NCBI GenBank assembly: GCA_022340585.1
Contig: JAJDNS010000050.1
Coordinates: forward strand, 1-64,000
Direction: 5' to 3'
From: Acidobacteriota bacterium
Lineage (GTDB): Bacteria; Acidobacteriota; Vicinamibacteria; Fen-336
DNA: 64,000 bases
Shown here: piece after piece, positions 7,964-16,434 of the stretch
How positions within the stretch are numbered: position 1 is the first letter of the stretch
Layout of the letters: each line of letters starts with the position of its first letter
Notes under the pieces: model-generated
The model's database searches: none
What the model saw: only the letters and a program-made list of their open reading frames with translations
What the model was told of the DNA's origin: nothing
Position numbers and translations under genes: made by a program

Positions 7964-10251
7964 TCCTCCCTTTCGGCTCCGGCCAGGCCGCGCGGCGGGG
8001 GTGCGGCACCAAGGCCGCCCTGCTCGACCGGGCGGCCCGGGCCGGGCTGCCGGTGCCGACGGGAGTGATCGTCCTCGACGAGGGCTGGCAGTTCGCGGTC
8101 GAGCGCGGGCTGGTGCGGGTCGAACGGGCGGGCGCACGCCGGCCGATCTCGGTGCCCGACCCCTCCTTGCTCCTGCACCTCGTCGGCTTCCCGTCGTTCA
8201 AGGGCCCTCTCGCCGTCCGCGCGGCCTTCTCGGGGCAGAGGGGAGCGCGGGAGGAGCCTGACGAGAGCCTCGTGCCGGGCCTCTTCGTGGACGGCCGACG
8301 GTCGGCGGCCCTGGCCGCGGGCCTCGCCGGTGTCTGGTCGTCGGCGCTCGGCCTCCCGCGCAGCTTCCGTCGCGACCTCGTCGTCCAGGACATGGTCCAG
8401 GCCCGGTACGCCGGCGTCGCTTTCACCGAGCCGGGCTACGAAGACGACGTCGTCGACGTGACCGAGGCCCGGACCACCGACGGCGGCGAAGAGGGACCGG
8501 ACGCGCCGGTCACCCTGCTCCTGCCGAAGCGCCGGCGGGGCGAGCGTTCGACGGAGCGGGATCCCGTGGCGGCTCGCCTTCAGGACCTGCTCCGGTGTCT
8601 GCGCCATGCGTTCGGCCCCGGGGGCTGGGTCGTCGAGTGGGCGGACGACGGTCAGCGCGTCTGGATCATCGAGCTTGGCCCGACCACGGAGGCGGTCGCC
8701 CGCAACGAGGCATTCACCGTCGCGAGCCACCGCGACATCCTGCCGGACCCTCCCTCGCGCTTCATGGCCAGCCTCATCGCCTCGTGTGCCCCCGGGATCT
8801 TCGACCACTACCGCCGCTTCGACCCCGCCCTTCCCGAGGGCCGCCCGCTCGTCGAGGTGCTCTACGGCCGACCCCTCCTCAACCTGTCACTCCTCACCGA
8901 GATGCTGCGCCGCTGGGGCCTGCCCACGCGGCTGGTGACCGACTCGATCGGGGGAACCGCCGACCGCGACTTCGGTCTGCAGCCGCGGCGGCTGGTCCCG
9001 AACGCCCGGGTGCTGGGTCGGCTCGGGAAGGCCCAGCTGTCGTCCGTGTCCTCCGCGCGGCTCGCCGAGGAGAAGATCCTCGCCCGCACGTCGTCGCCCC
9101 CGGCGCGCCTGGCCGACACCCTCGACGAGCTGCGCTGGGTCTACACCACGCTCGTTGCCGAGATGATCTCGCTGACCGCGGCGATGAGCGGACCCGTGGC
9201 ACTGCTGCGTCGAACGGGGGCGCTGGTCGACGTGGCCGGCGGCTGGCGCACGACCGGGACGGAGATGCTCGAGGAGCTCGTGGCGCTCCGGGCCCGGGTC
9301 GCCGACCGCCCCGAGCTCTTCGCCGAGCTGGAGTCCGGCCTCCTTCCCGAGGACCCCGGACTGCGGCAGGCCATCGAGTCGTGGCTGGAGAGGTTTGGGC
9401 ACCGAGGCGTGTACGAGAGCGACATCTCGCGGCCGAGGTACCGCGAGGCCCCGGAGCTGCTCCTGCGCAGCCTGGACGCCGCTCCCCCCGGGCCGCCAAC
9501 CCCCCGCCGGCGGTCACTCCGGGCCGCCCTCCTCCGGCCGGTAGCCTGGCAGGCGGAGCGGACGCTTCGCGCCCGGGAGAGCCTCCGCTCGGCGGCCATG
9601 ATCGGCTTCGAGCGTCTGCGGTGCGTGCTCCTCAGAAGGGCGCGGCTGCTCGTCGAGGACGGCGTGCTCCCCTCCGTCCACTCGCTCTTCGACCTCGACG
9701 TTGACGAGGCCCGTCGCCTCGAGGAGGGTTTCCGGCCGGACGGGGCGTTCTGGAGTGCGCGGAATGCGGAGATCGAGGCCGTCGGCGCCCTGGACGTGCC
9801 CGACGTCTTCCACCGACTCGACGACATCGACTCGCCTCCCTCTCCCGAGTCCGCGGAAGACCTGCCCCGACGGCTCGAGGGCATCGGTCTGACCAGGGGA
9901 GAGGTGGAGGGCCGCGCGTGGGTCCTCGGCGAACCCGCGGCCCGGCTTCCAGAGGGTCTGATCTCGTCCGAGACGATCCTGGTCGCCCGGGCCGTGGATC
10001 TGGGGTGGCTCCCGGTCTTCGCCCGGGTGGCCGGGGTGGCCGTCGAGGTCGGGGGAGACCTCTCGTACGGCTCGATCGTCCTCCGCGAGATGGGGCTCCC
10101 GGCGGTCACCAACGTCCGGGGTCTGACCCACGCCGTCCGCACCGGCGACCGCCTCGTCCTCCGCGCCGACGAGGGTGTGGTCGAGGTGCGGGAGCAGGGC
10201 GGCTCCCGCGTCTCCCACGAGAGCTTGCCTTCGTCGGGGCCTGGTCCTTAG
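7960..10251 (+). CDS. PEP synthase/PPDK-like protein lacking the phospho-histidine
   Basis: 763 residues resembling phosphoenolpyruvate synthase and rifampicin phosphotransferase. The N-terminal ATP-grasp part is recognisable (GTKAALLDRAARAGLPVPTGVIV, VRAAFSGQRG, VVQDMVQARYAGVAFTEPG, VWIIELGPTT), a long middle region (about 270-620) has few landmarks, and the C-terminus is a swivelling His domain. The normal GGxxSHxAIVxRE motif reads VGGDLSYGSIVLREMGLPAV: the phosphorylated His is Tyr703 (codon TAC, one transition from CAC). A normal phosphoryl relay is therefore not expected. Start GTG at 7960 with GGAGG 9 nt upstream. glpD follows 10 nt later on the same strand. Substrate unknown. Confidence 0.75.
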   Translation: MILPFGSGQAARRGCGTKAALLDRAARAGLPVPTGVIVLDEGWQFAVERGLVRVERAGARRPISVPDPSLLLHLVGFPSFKGPLAVRAAFSGQRGAREEPDESLVPGLFVDGRRSAALAAGLAGVWSSALGLPRSFRRDLVVQDMVQARYAGVAFTEPGYEDDVVDVTEARTTDGGEEGPDAPVTLLLPKRRRGERSTERDPVAARLQDLLRCLRHAFGPGGWVVEWADDGQRVWIIELGPTTEAVARNEAFTVASHRDILPDPPSRFMASLIASCAPGIFDHYRRFDPALPEGRPLVEVLYGRPLLNLSLLTEMLRRWGLPTRLVTDSIGGTADRDFGLQPRRLVPNARVLGRLGKAQLSSVSSARLAEEKILARTSSPPARLADTLDELRWVYTTLVAEMISLTAAMSGPVALLRRTGALVDVAGGWRTTGTEMLEELVALRARVADRPELFAELESGLLPEDPGLRQAIESWLERFGHRGVYESDISRPRYREAPELLLRSLDAAPPGPPTPRRRSLRAALLRPVAWQAERTLRARESLRSAAMIGFERLRCVLLRRARLLVEDGVLPSVHSLFDLDVDEARRLEEGFRPDGAFWSARNAEIEAVGALDVPDVFHRLDDIDSPPSPESAEDLPRRLEGIGLTRGEVEGRAWVLGEPAARLPEGLISSETILVARAVDLGWLPVFARVAGVAVEVGGDLSYGSIVLREMGLPAVTNVRGLTHAVRTGDRLVLRADEGVVEVREQGGSRVSHESLPSSGPGP

Positions 10252-10261
10252 CATCGGCGTG

Positions 10262-11821
10262 ATGGATCGACAGGCGATGCTCGCGCGGGCGGCGGACCCG
10301 GGCCGCCCGTGGGACGTGCTCATCGTCGGGGGTGGTGCCACCGGCCTGGGCTGCGCCATCGAGTCGACGTCCCGGGGGTACCGCACGCTCCTCCTCGACC
10401 GGAGCGACTTCGCCAAGGGCACCTCGAGCCGGAGCACCAAGCTCGTGCACGGCGGCGTCCGCTACCTGCAGCAGGGCAACGTCTCCCTGGTCCTGGAGGC
10501 GCTCAAGGAGCGGGGCCTCCTCCGGCAGAACGCGCCTCACCTGGTGCACGACCTGCCCTTCGTGGTCCCGAACTACGACTGGTGGGAGGCGCCCTTCTAC
10601 GGAATCGGCCTCCGCCTCTACGACATGCTCGCCGGGAAGCTCGGCTTCGGGAGCTCCCGCAACCTGACCCTGGAGGAGACGCTCGAGCGGCTGCCGACCA
10701 TCGAGACGAAGGGACTCCGGGGGGGGGTCGTCTATCACGACGGCCAGTTCGACGACGCACGCCTCGCCATCAACCTGGCCCAGACCGCGGTCGAGCTCGG
10801 AGGCACGCTGCTCAACTACGTGCAGGTCACGGGTCTGCTCAAGGCCGACGGCGTCGTCACCGGGGCCCGCGCCCGGGAGACCCTGAGAGGAGGGGATCTC
10901 GAGATCAAGGCGCGGGTCGTGGTGAACGCCACCGGCGCCTGGAGCGACACGGTGCGGCGCATGGACGACCCGGAGGCGCGGGCGATGATCCGGCCCAGCC
11001 AGGGCGTCCACCTCGTCCTGGACAAGTCCTTTCTCCCCGGCGACAGCGCCATCATGGTGCCGCACACGGACGACGGCCGCGTCCTGTTCGCCATTCCCTG
11101 GTACGACCGGGTGGTGGTGGGGACCACGGACACCCCGGTCGACGAGGCGCCTCTCGAGCCGAGTCCCCACGAGGAGGAGATCGAGTTCCTCCTCGCTCAC
11201 ACCGCCCGCTACCTGACGAAGAATCCCGGCCGGGAGGACGTCCTGAGCACCTTCGCGGGTATCCGGCCCCTGGTGGCCAGCGGCGGGGAGGGAGGAGAGA
11301 CGGCCGCCCTCTCCCGCGATCACAGCCTGTTCATCGCCCGCTCGGGTCTGGTCACCATCGCCGGCGGCAAGTGGACGACCTATCGGAAGATGGCCGAGGA
11401 CACGATCGATCAGGCCGCGACCCTGGCCGGCCTGGAGGAGCGGCCCTGCGTCACCCGGGACCTGCGGATCCACGGATTCCACCAGGACGCCCGCAGCTTC
11501 GGCGAGCTCGAGCACTACGGCGCCGATGCCCCGGCCATCCGCGACCTCTTCGGTGAGCGCCCGGGTTACGAGGCCCGCCTCCACCCGAACCTCCCCCTCC
11601 ACGCCGGTGAGGTGGTGTGGGCCGCTCGCGAGGAGATGGCGGTCACCGTGGAGGACGTCCTGGCCCGCCGAAGCCGCGCACTCCTCTGGGATGCCCGGGC
11701 CGCCAGCGAGGTCGCCCCCCGCGTCGCCGCGCTCATGGCCGAGGAGCTGGGACGCGACGAAGCCTGGCAGAGCGACCAGGTGGAGTCGTTCCGGGCCCTG
11801 GCGCTCGGCTACCTGCCCTGA
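10262..11821 (+). CDS. glpD: FAD-dependent glycerol-3-phosphate dehydrogenase
   Basis: 519-residue flavoprotein that oxidises sn-glycerol 3-phosphate to dihydroxyacetone phosphate and feeds electrons to quinone at the inner membrane face. Visible marks: N-terminal dinucleotide fold (DVLIVGGGATGLGCAIEST), the GlpD signature SSRSTKLVHGGVRYLQQ, the substrate region GIRPLVAS near the end of the oxidase domain, IAGGKWTTYRKMAEDTID, and the C-terminal helical domain (HAGEVVWAAREEMAVTVEDVLARRSR). Length is typical. ATG at 10262 follows the PEP-synthase-like gene by 10 nt and has no strong ribosome site, so the pair is probably one transcript. No glpF or glpK lies beside it. Confidence 0.93.
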   Translation: MDRQAMLARAADPGRPWDVLIVGGGATGLGCAIESTSRGYRTLLLDRSDFAKGTSSRSTKLVHGGVRYLQQGNVSLVLEALKERGLLRQNAPHLVHDLPFVVPNYDWWEAPFYGIGLRLYDMLAGKLGFGSSRNLTLEETLERLPTIETKGLRGGVVYHDGQFDDARLAINLAQTAVELGGTLLNYVQVTGLLKADGVVTGARARETLRGGDLEIKARVVVNATGAWSDTVRRMDDPEARAMIRPSQGVHLVLDKSFLPGDSAIMVPHTDDGRVLFAIPWYDRVVVGTTDTPVDEAPLEPSPHEEEIEFLLAHTARYLTKNPGREDVLSTFAGIRPLVASGGEGGETAALSRDHSLFIARSGLVTIAGGKWTTYRKMAEDTIDQAATLAGLEERPCVTRDLRIHGFHQDARSFGELEHYGADAPAIRDLFGERPGYEARLHPNLPLHAGEVVWAAREEMAVTVEDVLARRSRALLWDARAASEVAPRVAALMAEELGRDEAWQSDQVESFRALALGYLP

Positions 11822-11833
11822 TCCTGGGGGCCC

Positions 11834-11853
11834 CGGGAGCCCGAGGGCTCCCG
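11834..11853. terminator. hairpin between convergent glpD and ubiD
   Basis: CGGGAGCC (11834-11841) pairs perfectly with GGCTCCCG (11846-11853) around a 4-nt loop, 13 nt after the glpD stop and before the ubiD stop on the other strand. There is no U-run, so intrinsic termination is only suggested. Confidence 0.5.
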
Positions 11854-11879
11854 TCCGCCGGAGGGGCCGTGGTGTCCCC

Positions 11880-13694
11880 TCAGCGACCGACGTGCGCGGC
11901 CTCGGAGTCGCCCATCTCCACGTTTCCCCCGGGGAAGTACTCGCGCCACCGGCGGTCGACAAGGGCCGCGGTCTCCGGGTCGCAGGAGACCTCCTTCGGG
12001 AACGAGGGCTGGCGCCGCGCGTCGATGAGAACCGGCGGCTCGTGGACGACGTGGTGGCGCACCACCCGGGTCGACGAGGCGTGGAGGTCGGCCGCCGGCT
12101 CGAAGCGGGTGAAGGTGGTCCACAGGAAGCTCGTGGGGCTCGCCGCCGCCCGCCCCGGCTCGTCGGTGAGGACGAGGAGCGGCCACTCCCGGAAGGCGGG
12201 GTGCGCCGCGATCCGGGCGGCCGCCTCGGGGTCCTCGCTCGCCGGCGGTCCCCCCACGACGAGACAACCTCCGCAGAAGACCCGCACGTCGGTCACCTCC
12301 GGGGGCGGCGGCACCGGCGGATGGAACTCCCTCTTCAGCTCCCGCACCGGATCACCGAGGCCGAGCCAGACGCCCTTCGAGCCCTCGTTCACCGACGGGC
12401 CGGTGTAGTCGAGCGTGTCCATGGAGAGGTTGGACAGGACGTAGAGGTCGGTCTCGGAGCTCGTGCGGGCGAGGACGTGCTCCAGCGTCGCCGGGAAGTC
12501 CCGGAGATCCACCGGCTGGTCGGTGACGAGCAGGAACTTCGTGAGCGACAGCTGCCCCTCGCCCAGGATCCGGAAGGCCGACACCATGGCCTCGCGCCGG
12601 TAGCGCTCCTTGACCACCGCCGCCGCGAGCGAGTGATACCCGGTCTCGCCGTACGACCAGAGGTCGACGACCGCGGGCATCACCAGGGGGAACAACGGAG
12701 CCAGGAGCTCCTGGAGCAGATCGCCGATGAAGAGATCCTCCTGCCGCGGCTTGCCCACCACGGTGGCCGGGAGGATCGCGTCGCGTCGTCGACACAGATG
12801 CTCGACCCGGAAGATCGGGTAGTCGTGTCGGAGGGAGTAGTAGCCGTAGTGATCGCCGAAAGGCCCTTCGGGGTGCCGGACGCCGGGGGGGACGTGTCCG
12901 ACGAGGGCGATCTCGGCCTGGGCGAGGAGGGGATGGGGCCCGGGACCGGGGCACCGCTCGAGCCGGTGGCCGGCGATGAGGGAGGCGAGGAGGAGCTCGG
13001 GCACGTTCTCGGGAAGCGGCGCGATCGCGGCCAGGACGAGGGCGGGCGGTCCCCCGAGGAAGGCGGTGACGGGCAGCGGGGCGTCGCGCCCTTCCGCCAC
13101 CGAGTGGTGGAAGCCTCCGCCCTTGCCGATCTGCCAGTGCATGCCGGTGGTTGAGGCGTCGTGCACCTGGAGGCGGTACATCCCCAGGTTGCTCCCCTTC
13201 CCCCCGGGGTCCTCGGTGTAGACGAGCGGGAGAGTCAGGAAGGGCCCGCCGTCCTCGGGCCAGCACGTGAGGGCGGGGAGGCGGTCGAGGCGGACGTCGC
13301 TCGTCACCAACTCCTTCACCGGCCCGCCGCCGCGCTGCCTCAAGCCGATGCGCAGCGCCTCGCGGGCCAGGTCGCGCGCCGCCCAGAGCTTTCCGGGGGT
13401 CGGGGGCAGCGCCGTCTCCGCCACGTCCACCAGTCGTCTGACCAGACGCCCGGGCCGGGCTCCGAACGCCAGCTCCGCCCGACGCGCGGTGCCGAACAGG
13501 TTGGTGACGAGGGGGACCTCGGCCCCGCGCACGTTCGTGAACAGAAGCGCCGGCCCCCCCGTGGCGATGACCCGGCGGTGAATCTCCGCCGCCTCGAGCC
13601 GCGCGTCGACGGCGGACTCGACCACGACGAGGTCACGATCACGCCGGAGCTGCTCGAGAAAGGCGCGCAGGTCGGAGAAGACGAGATCGCTCAA
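11880..13694 (-). CDS. ubiD: UbiD family decarboxylase
   Basis: 604-residue member of the prenylated-FMN dependent UbiD family, (de)carboxylases of aromatic and alpha,beta-unsaturated acids including 4-hydroxy-3-polyprenylbenzoate. Family marks include NLGMYRLQVHDASTTGMHWQIGKGGGFH (prFMN/metal region), HPEGPFGDHYGYYS (conserved E-x-PFGD segment), and LPATVVGKPRQEDLFIGDLLQELLAPLFP. At 604 residues it belongs to the longer subgroup (about 600 against 490 for E. coli UbiD). TTG start at 13694 with GAGGAGG upstream. No UbiX-type prenyltransferase gene is seen, so whether the substrate is a quinone precursor or another acid cannot be decided. Confidence 0.85.
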   Translation of the reverse strand: MSDLVFSDLRAFLEQLRRDRDLVVVESAVDARLEAAEIHRRVIATGGPALLFTNVRGAEVPLVTNLFGTARRAELAFGARPGRLVRRLVDVAETALPPTPGKLWAARDLAREALRIGLRQRGGGPVKELVTSDVRLDRLPALTCWPEDGGPFLTLPLVYTEDPGGKGSNLGMYRLQVHDASTTGMHWQIGKGGGFHHSVAEGRDAPLPVTAFLGGPPALVLAAIAPLPENVPELLLASLIAGHRLERCPGPGPHPLLAQAEIALVGHVPPGVRHPEGPFGDHYGYYSLRHDYPIFRVEHLCRRRDAILPATVVGKPRQEDLFIGDLLQELLAPLFPLVMPAVVDLWSYGETGYHSLAAAVVKERYRREAMVSAFRILGEGQLSLTKFLLVTDQPVDLRDFPATLEHVLARTSSETDLYVLSNLSMDTLDYTGPSVNEGSKGVWLGLGDPVRELKREFHPPVPPPPEVTDVRVFCGGCLVVGGPPASEDPEAAARIAAHPAFREWPLLVLTDEPGRAAASPTSFLWTTFTRFEPAADLHASSTRVVRHHVVHEPPVLIDARRQPSFPKEVSCDPETAALVDRRWREYFPGGNVEMGDSEAAHVGR

Positions 13695-13735
13695 GCGCGG
13701 TCCTCCTCATGCATCGTGGAACGAGGTGCCCGAGG

Positions 13736-14296
13736 CTACACGCCGCGCGCCGCGGGGACCGCGCGGTCGGGCGCGAGCGTTGTCGATTGACCCTTCCGGG
13801 CGGCGTTCTTCCACGCGCGCAGGACCGCCGGGACGTGACGCGGGAATGCCACCCCGGAGGGCAGCTCGAGGGGAGCGAACCAGGCGATCTCGGCCACCTC
13901 GTTGGGGTCCATGCGGGTCTCCGCCGAACCCTCGGGTGTCGCGTGGAAGTAGATGTTCAGCGTCACCTTGCCCGCGTCGTCCGGGGAGTAGGTGTCGATC
14001 CACAGGCCGAGGATGCCCCCGATCCGGACGACGAGCCCCGTCTCCTCTCGCACCTCGCGGGCGGCGGCGTCCGCCGGGTGCTCCCGCGGCCCACAGAAGC
14101 CCCCGGGGATGTCCCAGTGGCCCCGCCACGGCTCGTGGGCGCGCCGGACGAGCAGCAGGCGTTGGTTTCGAGTCACGAGGGCGCCCGCGCATGGCTTCGC
14201 GTCGAGCCAGTGGCTCGTGTCACACGAAGGACACGTGACGGGGGGGGCGCCGGGCAGGGGCGCCGCACAGTGGGAGCAATACCGGGGCAGTGCCAT
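13736..14296 (-). CDS. Nudix hydrolase with N-terminal zinc ribbon
   Basis: 186 residues. An N-terminal zinc ribbon (YCSHCAAPL...CPSCDTSH) precedes a Nudix fold with an intact Nudix box ([20 protein letters not shown] followed by ETGL; G-x5-E-x7-REVxEETGL), so it should cleave nucleoside diphosphate-linked substrates with Mg2+. This zinc-ribbon layout is shared with NudC-type and ADP-ribose pyrophosphatase-like proteins; the substrate is not assigned. ATG at 14296. It sits 41 nt upstream of ubiD on the same strand and may be co-transcribed, though no functional link is evident. Confidence 0.85.
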   Translation of the reverse strand: MALPRYCSHCAAPLPGAPPVTCPSCDTSHWLDAKPCAGALVTRNQRLLLVRRAHEPWRGHWDIPGGFCGPREHPADAAAREVREETGLVVRIGGILGLWIDTYSPDDAGKVTLNIYFHATPEGSAETRMDPNEVAEIAWFAPLELPSGVAFPRHVPAVLRAWKNAARKGQSTTLAPDRAVPAARGV

Positions 14297-14406
14297 GGAC
14301 GAGCCGCCAATAGGCAGGCTAACTCTCTGCTCGGCGGGATCTCATGTCAAGACCGCCTGGCCCGTGGGACTTGATCGCGGCGAGGAGGCGGGTGACACTC
14401 CCGCCC

Positions 14407-14793
14407 ATGTCGGAGTGGGTCCGCACGCTGCTCGTGGGCGCCGGAGGGTTCGTGGGCGCAGCCCTGCGCTACGCCCTCGGAGGGCTGGTGTCCCGTGTCG
14501 TCTCGCCGGAGTTCCCCTGGGCCACTCTCCTGGTCAACGTCACCGGCTGCTTCGCCATCGGCCTCCTTGCCGTGCTCACGGAGGAGCGGGGTCCCATCGC
14601 TCCCGCGGGGAGGCTCTTCCTGATGGTGGGCGTGCTCGGGGGCTACACGACCTTCTCGACGTTCGGCTACGAGACGTTGAGCCTGATGCGAGAGGGCAGC
14701 CAGGTTCTCGCGGCGGCCAATGCCGTGGGTCAGCTCCTCCTCGGCCTGGCCGCGGTCTGGGCGGGCATCATGGTGGCACGGGGGGTCGTATGA
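14407..14793 (+). CDS. crcB: fluoride channel CrcB/Fluc
   Basis: 128-residue four-span membrane protein of the Fluc family that lets toxic fluoride leave the cell. Diagnostic segments are GGFVGAALRYALGG, the conserved Asn region TLLVNVTGCFAIGLL and the sodium/fluoride-pore signature GGYTTFSTFGYE. Start ATG at 14407 gives the usual N-terminus; upstream frames are not conserved. It overlaps the DUF190 gene by ATGA. No fluoride riboswitch could be recognised in the 110 nt upstream. Confidence 0.93.
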   Translation: MSEWVRTLLVGAGGFVGAALRYALGGLVSRVVSPEFPWATLLVNVTGCFAIGLLAVLTEERGPIAPAGRLFLMVGVLGGYTTFSTFGYETLSLMREGSQVLAAANAVGQLLLGLAAVWAGIMVARGVV

Positions 14794-15140
14794 CTATTCC
14801 ACGCGACGGGCAGCTGCTGCGCATCTTCGTGGGCGAGTCCGACCGCTGGCACGGCAAGCCGCTGTTCGAGGCCATCGTCCAGGAGGCTCGCCACCACGGG
14901 CTGGCCGGGGCCACCGTCTTCCGCGGCTTCGAGGGTTTCGGGGCCCACAGCCGCATCCACACGAGTCGCATCCTCCGCCTCTCGGAGGACCTGCCGATCC
15001 TGATCGAGATCGTGGACGCCGAGGACAAGATCCAGGCGTTCCTTCCGGTTCTCGACGGGATGGTGCAGGAGGGCCTGGCCACGGTCGAGAAGGCGACAGT
15101 GATCTTCTATCGGGCCGGCGAGCCCCCGGCCGAGCCCTGA
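14790..15140 (+). CDS. DUF190 protein, CrcB partner
   Basis: 116-residue soluble protein of the DUF190 family, which has a GlnB-like ferredoxin fold. Landmarks: QLLRIFVGESDRWHGKPLFEAIVQEAR, GLAGATVFRGFEGFG and LPILIEIVDAEDKI. DUF190 genes are frequently encoded next to crcB, as here with a 4-bp ATGA overlap, so a regulatory or accessory role in fluoride resistance is likely but not proven. Confidence 0.9.
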   Translation: MTIPRDGQLLRIFVGESDRWHGKPLFEAIVQEARHHGLAGATVFRGFEGFGAHSRIHTSRILRLSEDLPILIEIVDAEDKIQAFLPVLDGMVQEGLATVEKATVIFYRAGEPPAEP

Positions 15141-15158
15141 GCCACCCTCTCCTTCCCC

Positions 15159-15953
15159 GTGCCCGAGCTGCCCGAGGTCGAAGCCGCCCGCCGCCGCGCC
15201 GAGCGTCAGCTCGTCGGTCGCCATCTCGCCGCGGTTTCCGTGGCACCCGACCCCATCGTGTTCGAAGGGACGAGCCCACGCCGCCTGGTCGCCCTTCGCG
15301 GTCGGGAGGTCGTGGCGGTGCGGCGCCGGGGCAAGCACCTCTGGATGGAGCTCGACAAACGCCCGCACCTGCTGTTCCATTTCGGGATGGCTGGTGGGTT
15401 CCGGCTCGGCCGCGCCGGCGAGCCGCGGCCGCGCTTCTGGAAGCTGGATCTCACCGCCGAGGACAACCGGCGTCTGGTCTTCACCGACCCCCGTCGTCTC
15501 GGACGCGTCCGTCTCCGGCGTAACCCGGAGGGGGAAGCTCCTCTCGCCGGCCTCGGCTTCGATGTGCTCGAGGATCTTCCGCCAACCCCGAAGATCGTGG
15601 AGATCTTCGCGCGCCACGGGGCACCGGTGAAGGCAGTGCTCCTCGACCAGTCGCTCTTCGCCGGAGTGGGCAACTGGATCGCCGACGAGGTGCTGTATCA
15701 GGCCGGTCTCGACCCGCGCCGCCCGGCGTCGTCCCTTTCGCGAGAGGAGGTGGGCCGACTCCGATCACGGCTCCACGACATCGTCCGGCGCGCGGTCGCG
15801 GTGGATGCCGACTCCGCCCGCTTCCCCCGCACCTGGCTCTTCCACCGACGGTGGGGACGCAAGCCCGGGGCCCACACCGCCCGTGGCGAGCCCATCACGT
15901 TCCTCACCGTGGGCGGGCGGACGACGGCCTGGGTCCCGTCGCGCCAGGGATAG
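15159..15953 (+). CDS. mutM: formamidopyrimidine-DNA glycosylase-like, zincless finger
   Basis: 264-residue base-excision repair glycosylase/AP lyase of the Fpg/Nei family. The catalytic N-terminus PELPEVEAARR follows a GTG start; the conserved Lys is in RRGKHLWMEL; the helix-two-turn-helix is FAGVGNWIADEVLYQAGLDPR. The C-terminal finger is unusual: where Fpg has two Cys pairs, this protein reads GRKPGAHTARGEPI and RTTAWVPSRQG, with all four Cys lost but the DNA-contacting Arg kept. This is the zincless-finger arrangement known from NEIL1, plant FPG and a few viral or bacterial members. It probably still acts on oxidised bases; preference for 8-oxoG or pyrimidines is open. Confidence 0.85.
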   Translation: MPELPEVEAARRRAERQLVGRHLAAVSVAPDPIVFEGTSPRRLVALRGREVVAVRRRGKHLWMELDKRPHLLFHFGMAGGFRLGRAGEPRPRFWKLDLTAEDNRRLVFTDPRRLGRVRLRRNPEGEAPLAGLGFDVLEDLPPTPKIVEIFARHGAPVKAVLLDQSLFAGVGNWIADEVLYQAGLDPRRPASSLSREEVGRLRSRLHDIVRRAVAVDADSARFPRTWLFHRRWGRKPGAHTARGEPITFLTVGGRTTAWVPSRQG

Positions 15954-16011
15954 GATGGGCGCCCGCGCACCCGGGCCGTCGCTGTCGGCGAGCACTGCTC
16001 GACGAGCCGCA

Positions 16012-16398
16012 TCACCTTCGGCCCTCGGAGGGCCGCACCGTGAGCCAGGCGTCGACGACCGAGCCCACCCACAGGGCCACCAGCACGAGGGTGAGCCAGA
16101 AGAAGAAGGCAGCGTTGTCGGCCTGGATCTCGTGGGCCAGGCGGAAGGGGAAGAGGGGGTCGATCGCGGTGGGGTCGTCGGGCATCCGGGCCAGCGTCTC
16201 CCGGGCGACGCGGCGCAGGACGGCGATCAGGACCACCAGGCTTCCCAGGCCGTACACCAGCCCGCGCCAGGGGCGGCCGCTCACGATCTGGCCGAGACCT
16301 GGGAAGACGAGGCCCGACAGGAGCACCGGCCGCCACGGAGAGCGGCGGCGGGCACCGGGCGGCGAGATCTCTTCGCCCCCCGCCGTGATCCTCCGCAC
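16012..16398 (-). CDS. small membrane protein, DUF5683/TM2-like
   Basis: 128 residues with two to three hydrophobic spans. The segment FPGLGQIVSGRPWRGLVYGLGSLVVLIAVL matches the P-G-L-G-Q-x-Y/V-x-G-R-x-x-K/R-G motif of TM2/DUF5683-type proteins, and the C-terminus ends with VALWVGSVVDAWLTV, the matching conserved Asp-Ala region. Function of the family is unknown. GTG start at 16398. It is divergent from the rhodanese-methyltransferase gene with only 36 bp between. Confidence 0.65.
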   Translation of the reverse strand: MRRITAGGEEISPPGARRRSPWRPVLLSGLVFPGLGQIVSGRPWRGLVYGLGSLVVLIAVLRRVARETLARMPDDPTAIDPLFPFRLAHEIQADNAAFFFWLTLVLVALWVGSVVDAWLTVRPSEGRR

Positions 16399-16434
16399 TC
16401 GATTCCCCCCGGGCGGGCCTTATGATTCCGCTCC

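Noticed and set aside
14297-14406. Fluoride riboswitch before crcB
   Set aside because: No match to the conserved GGNGAUGG...CUGAU core was found on the coding strand.
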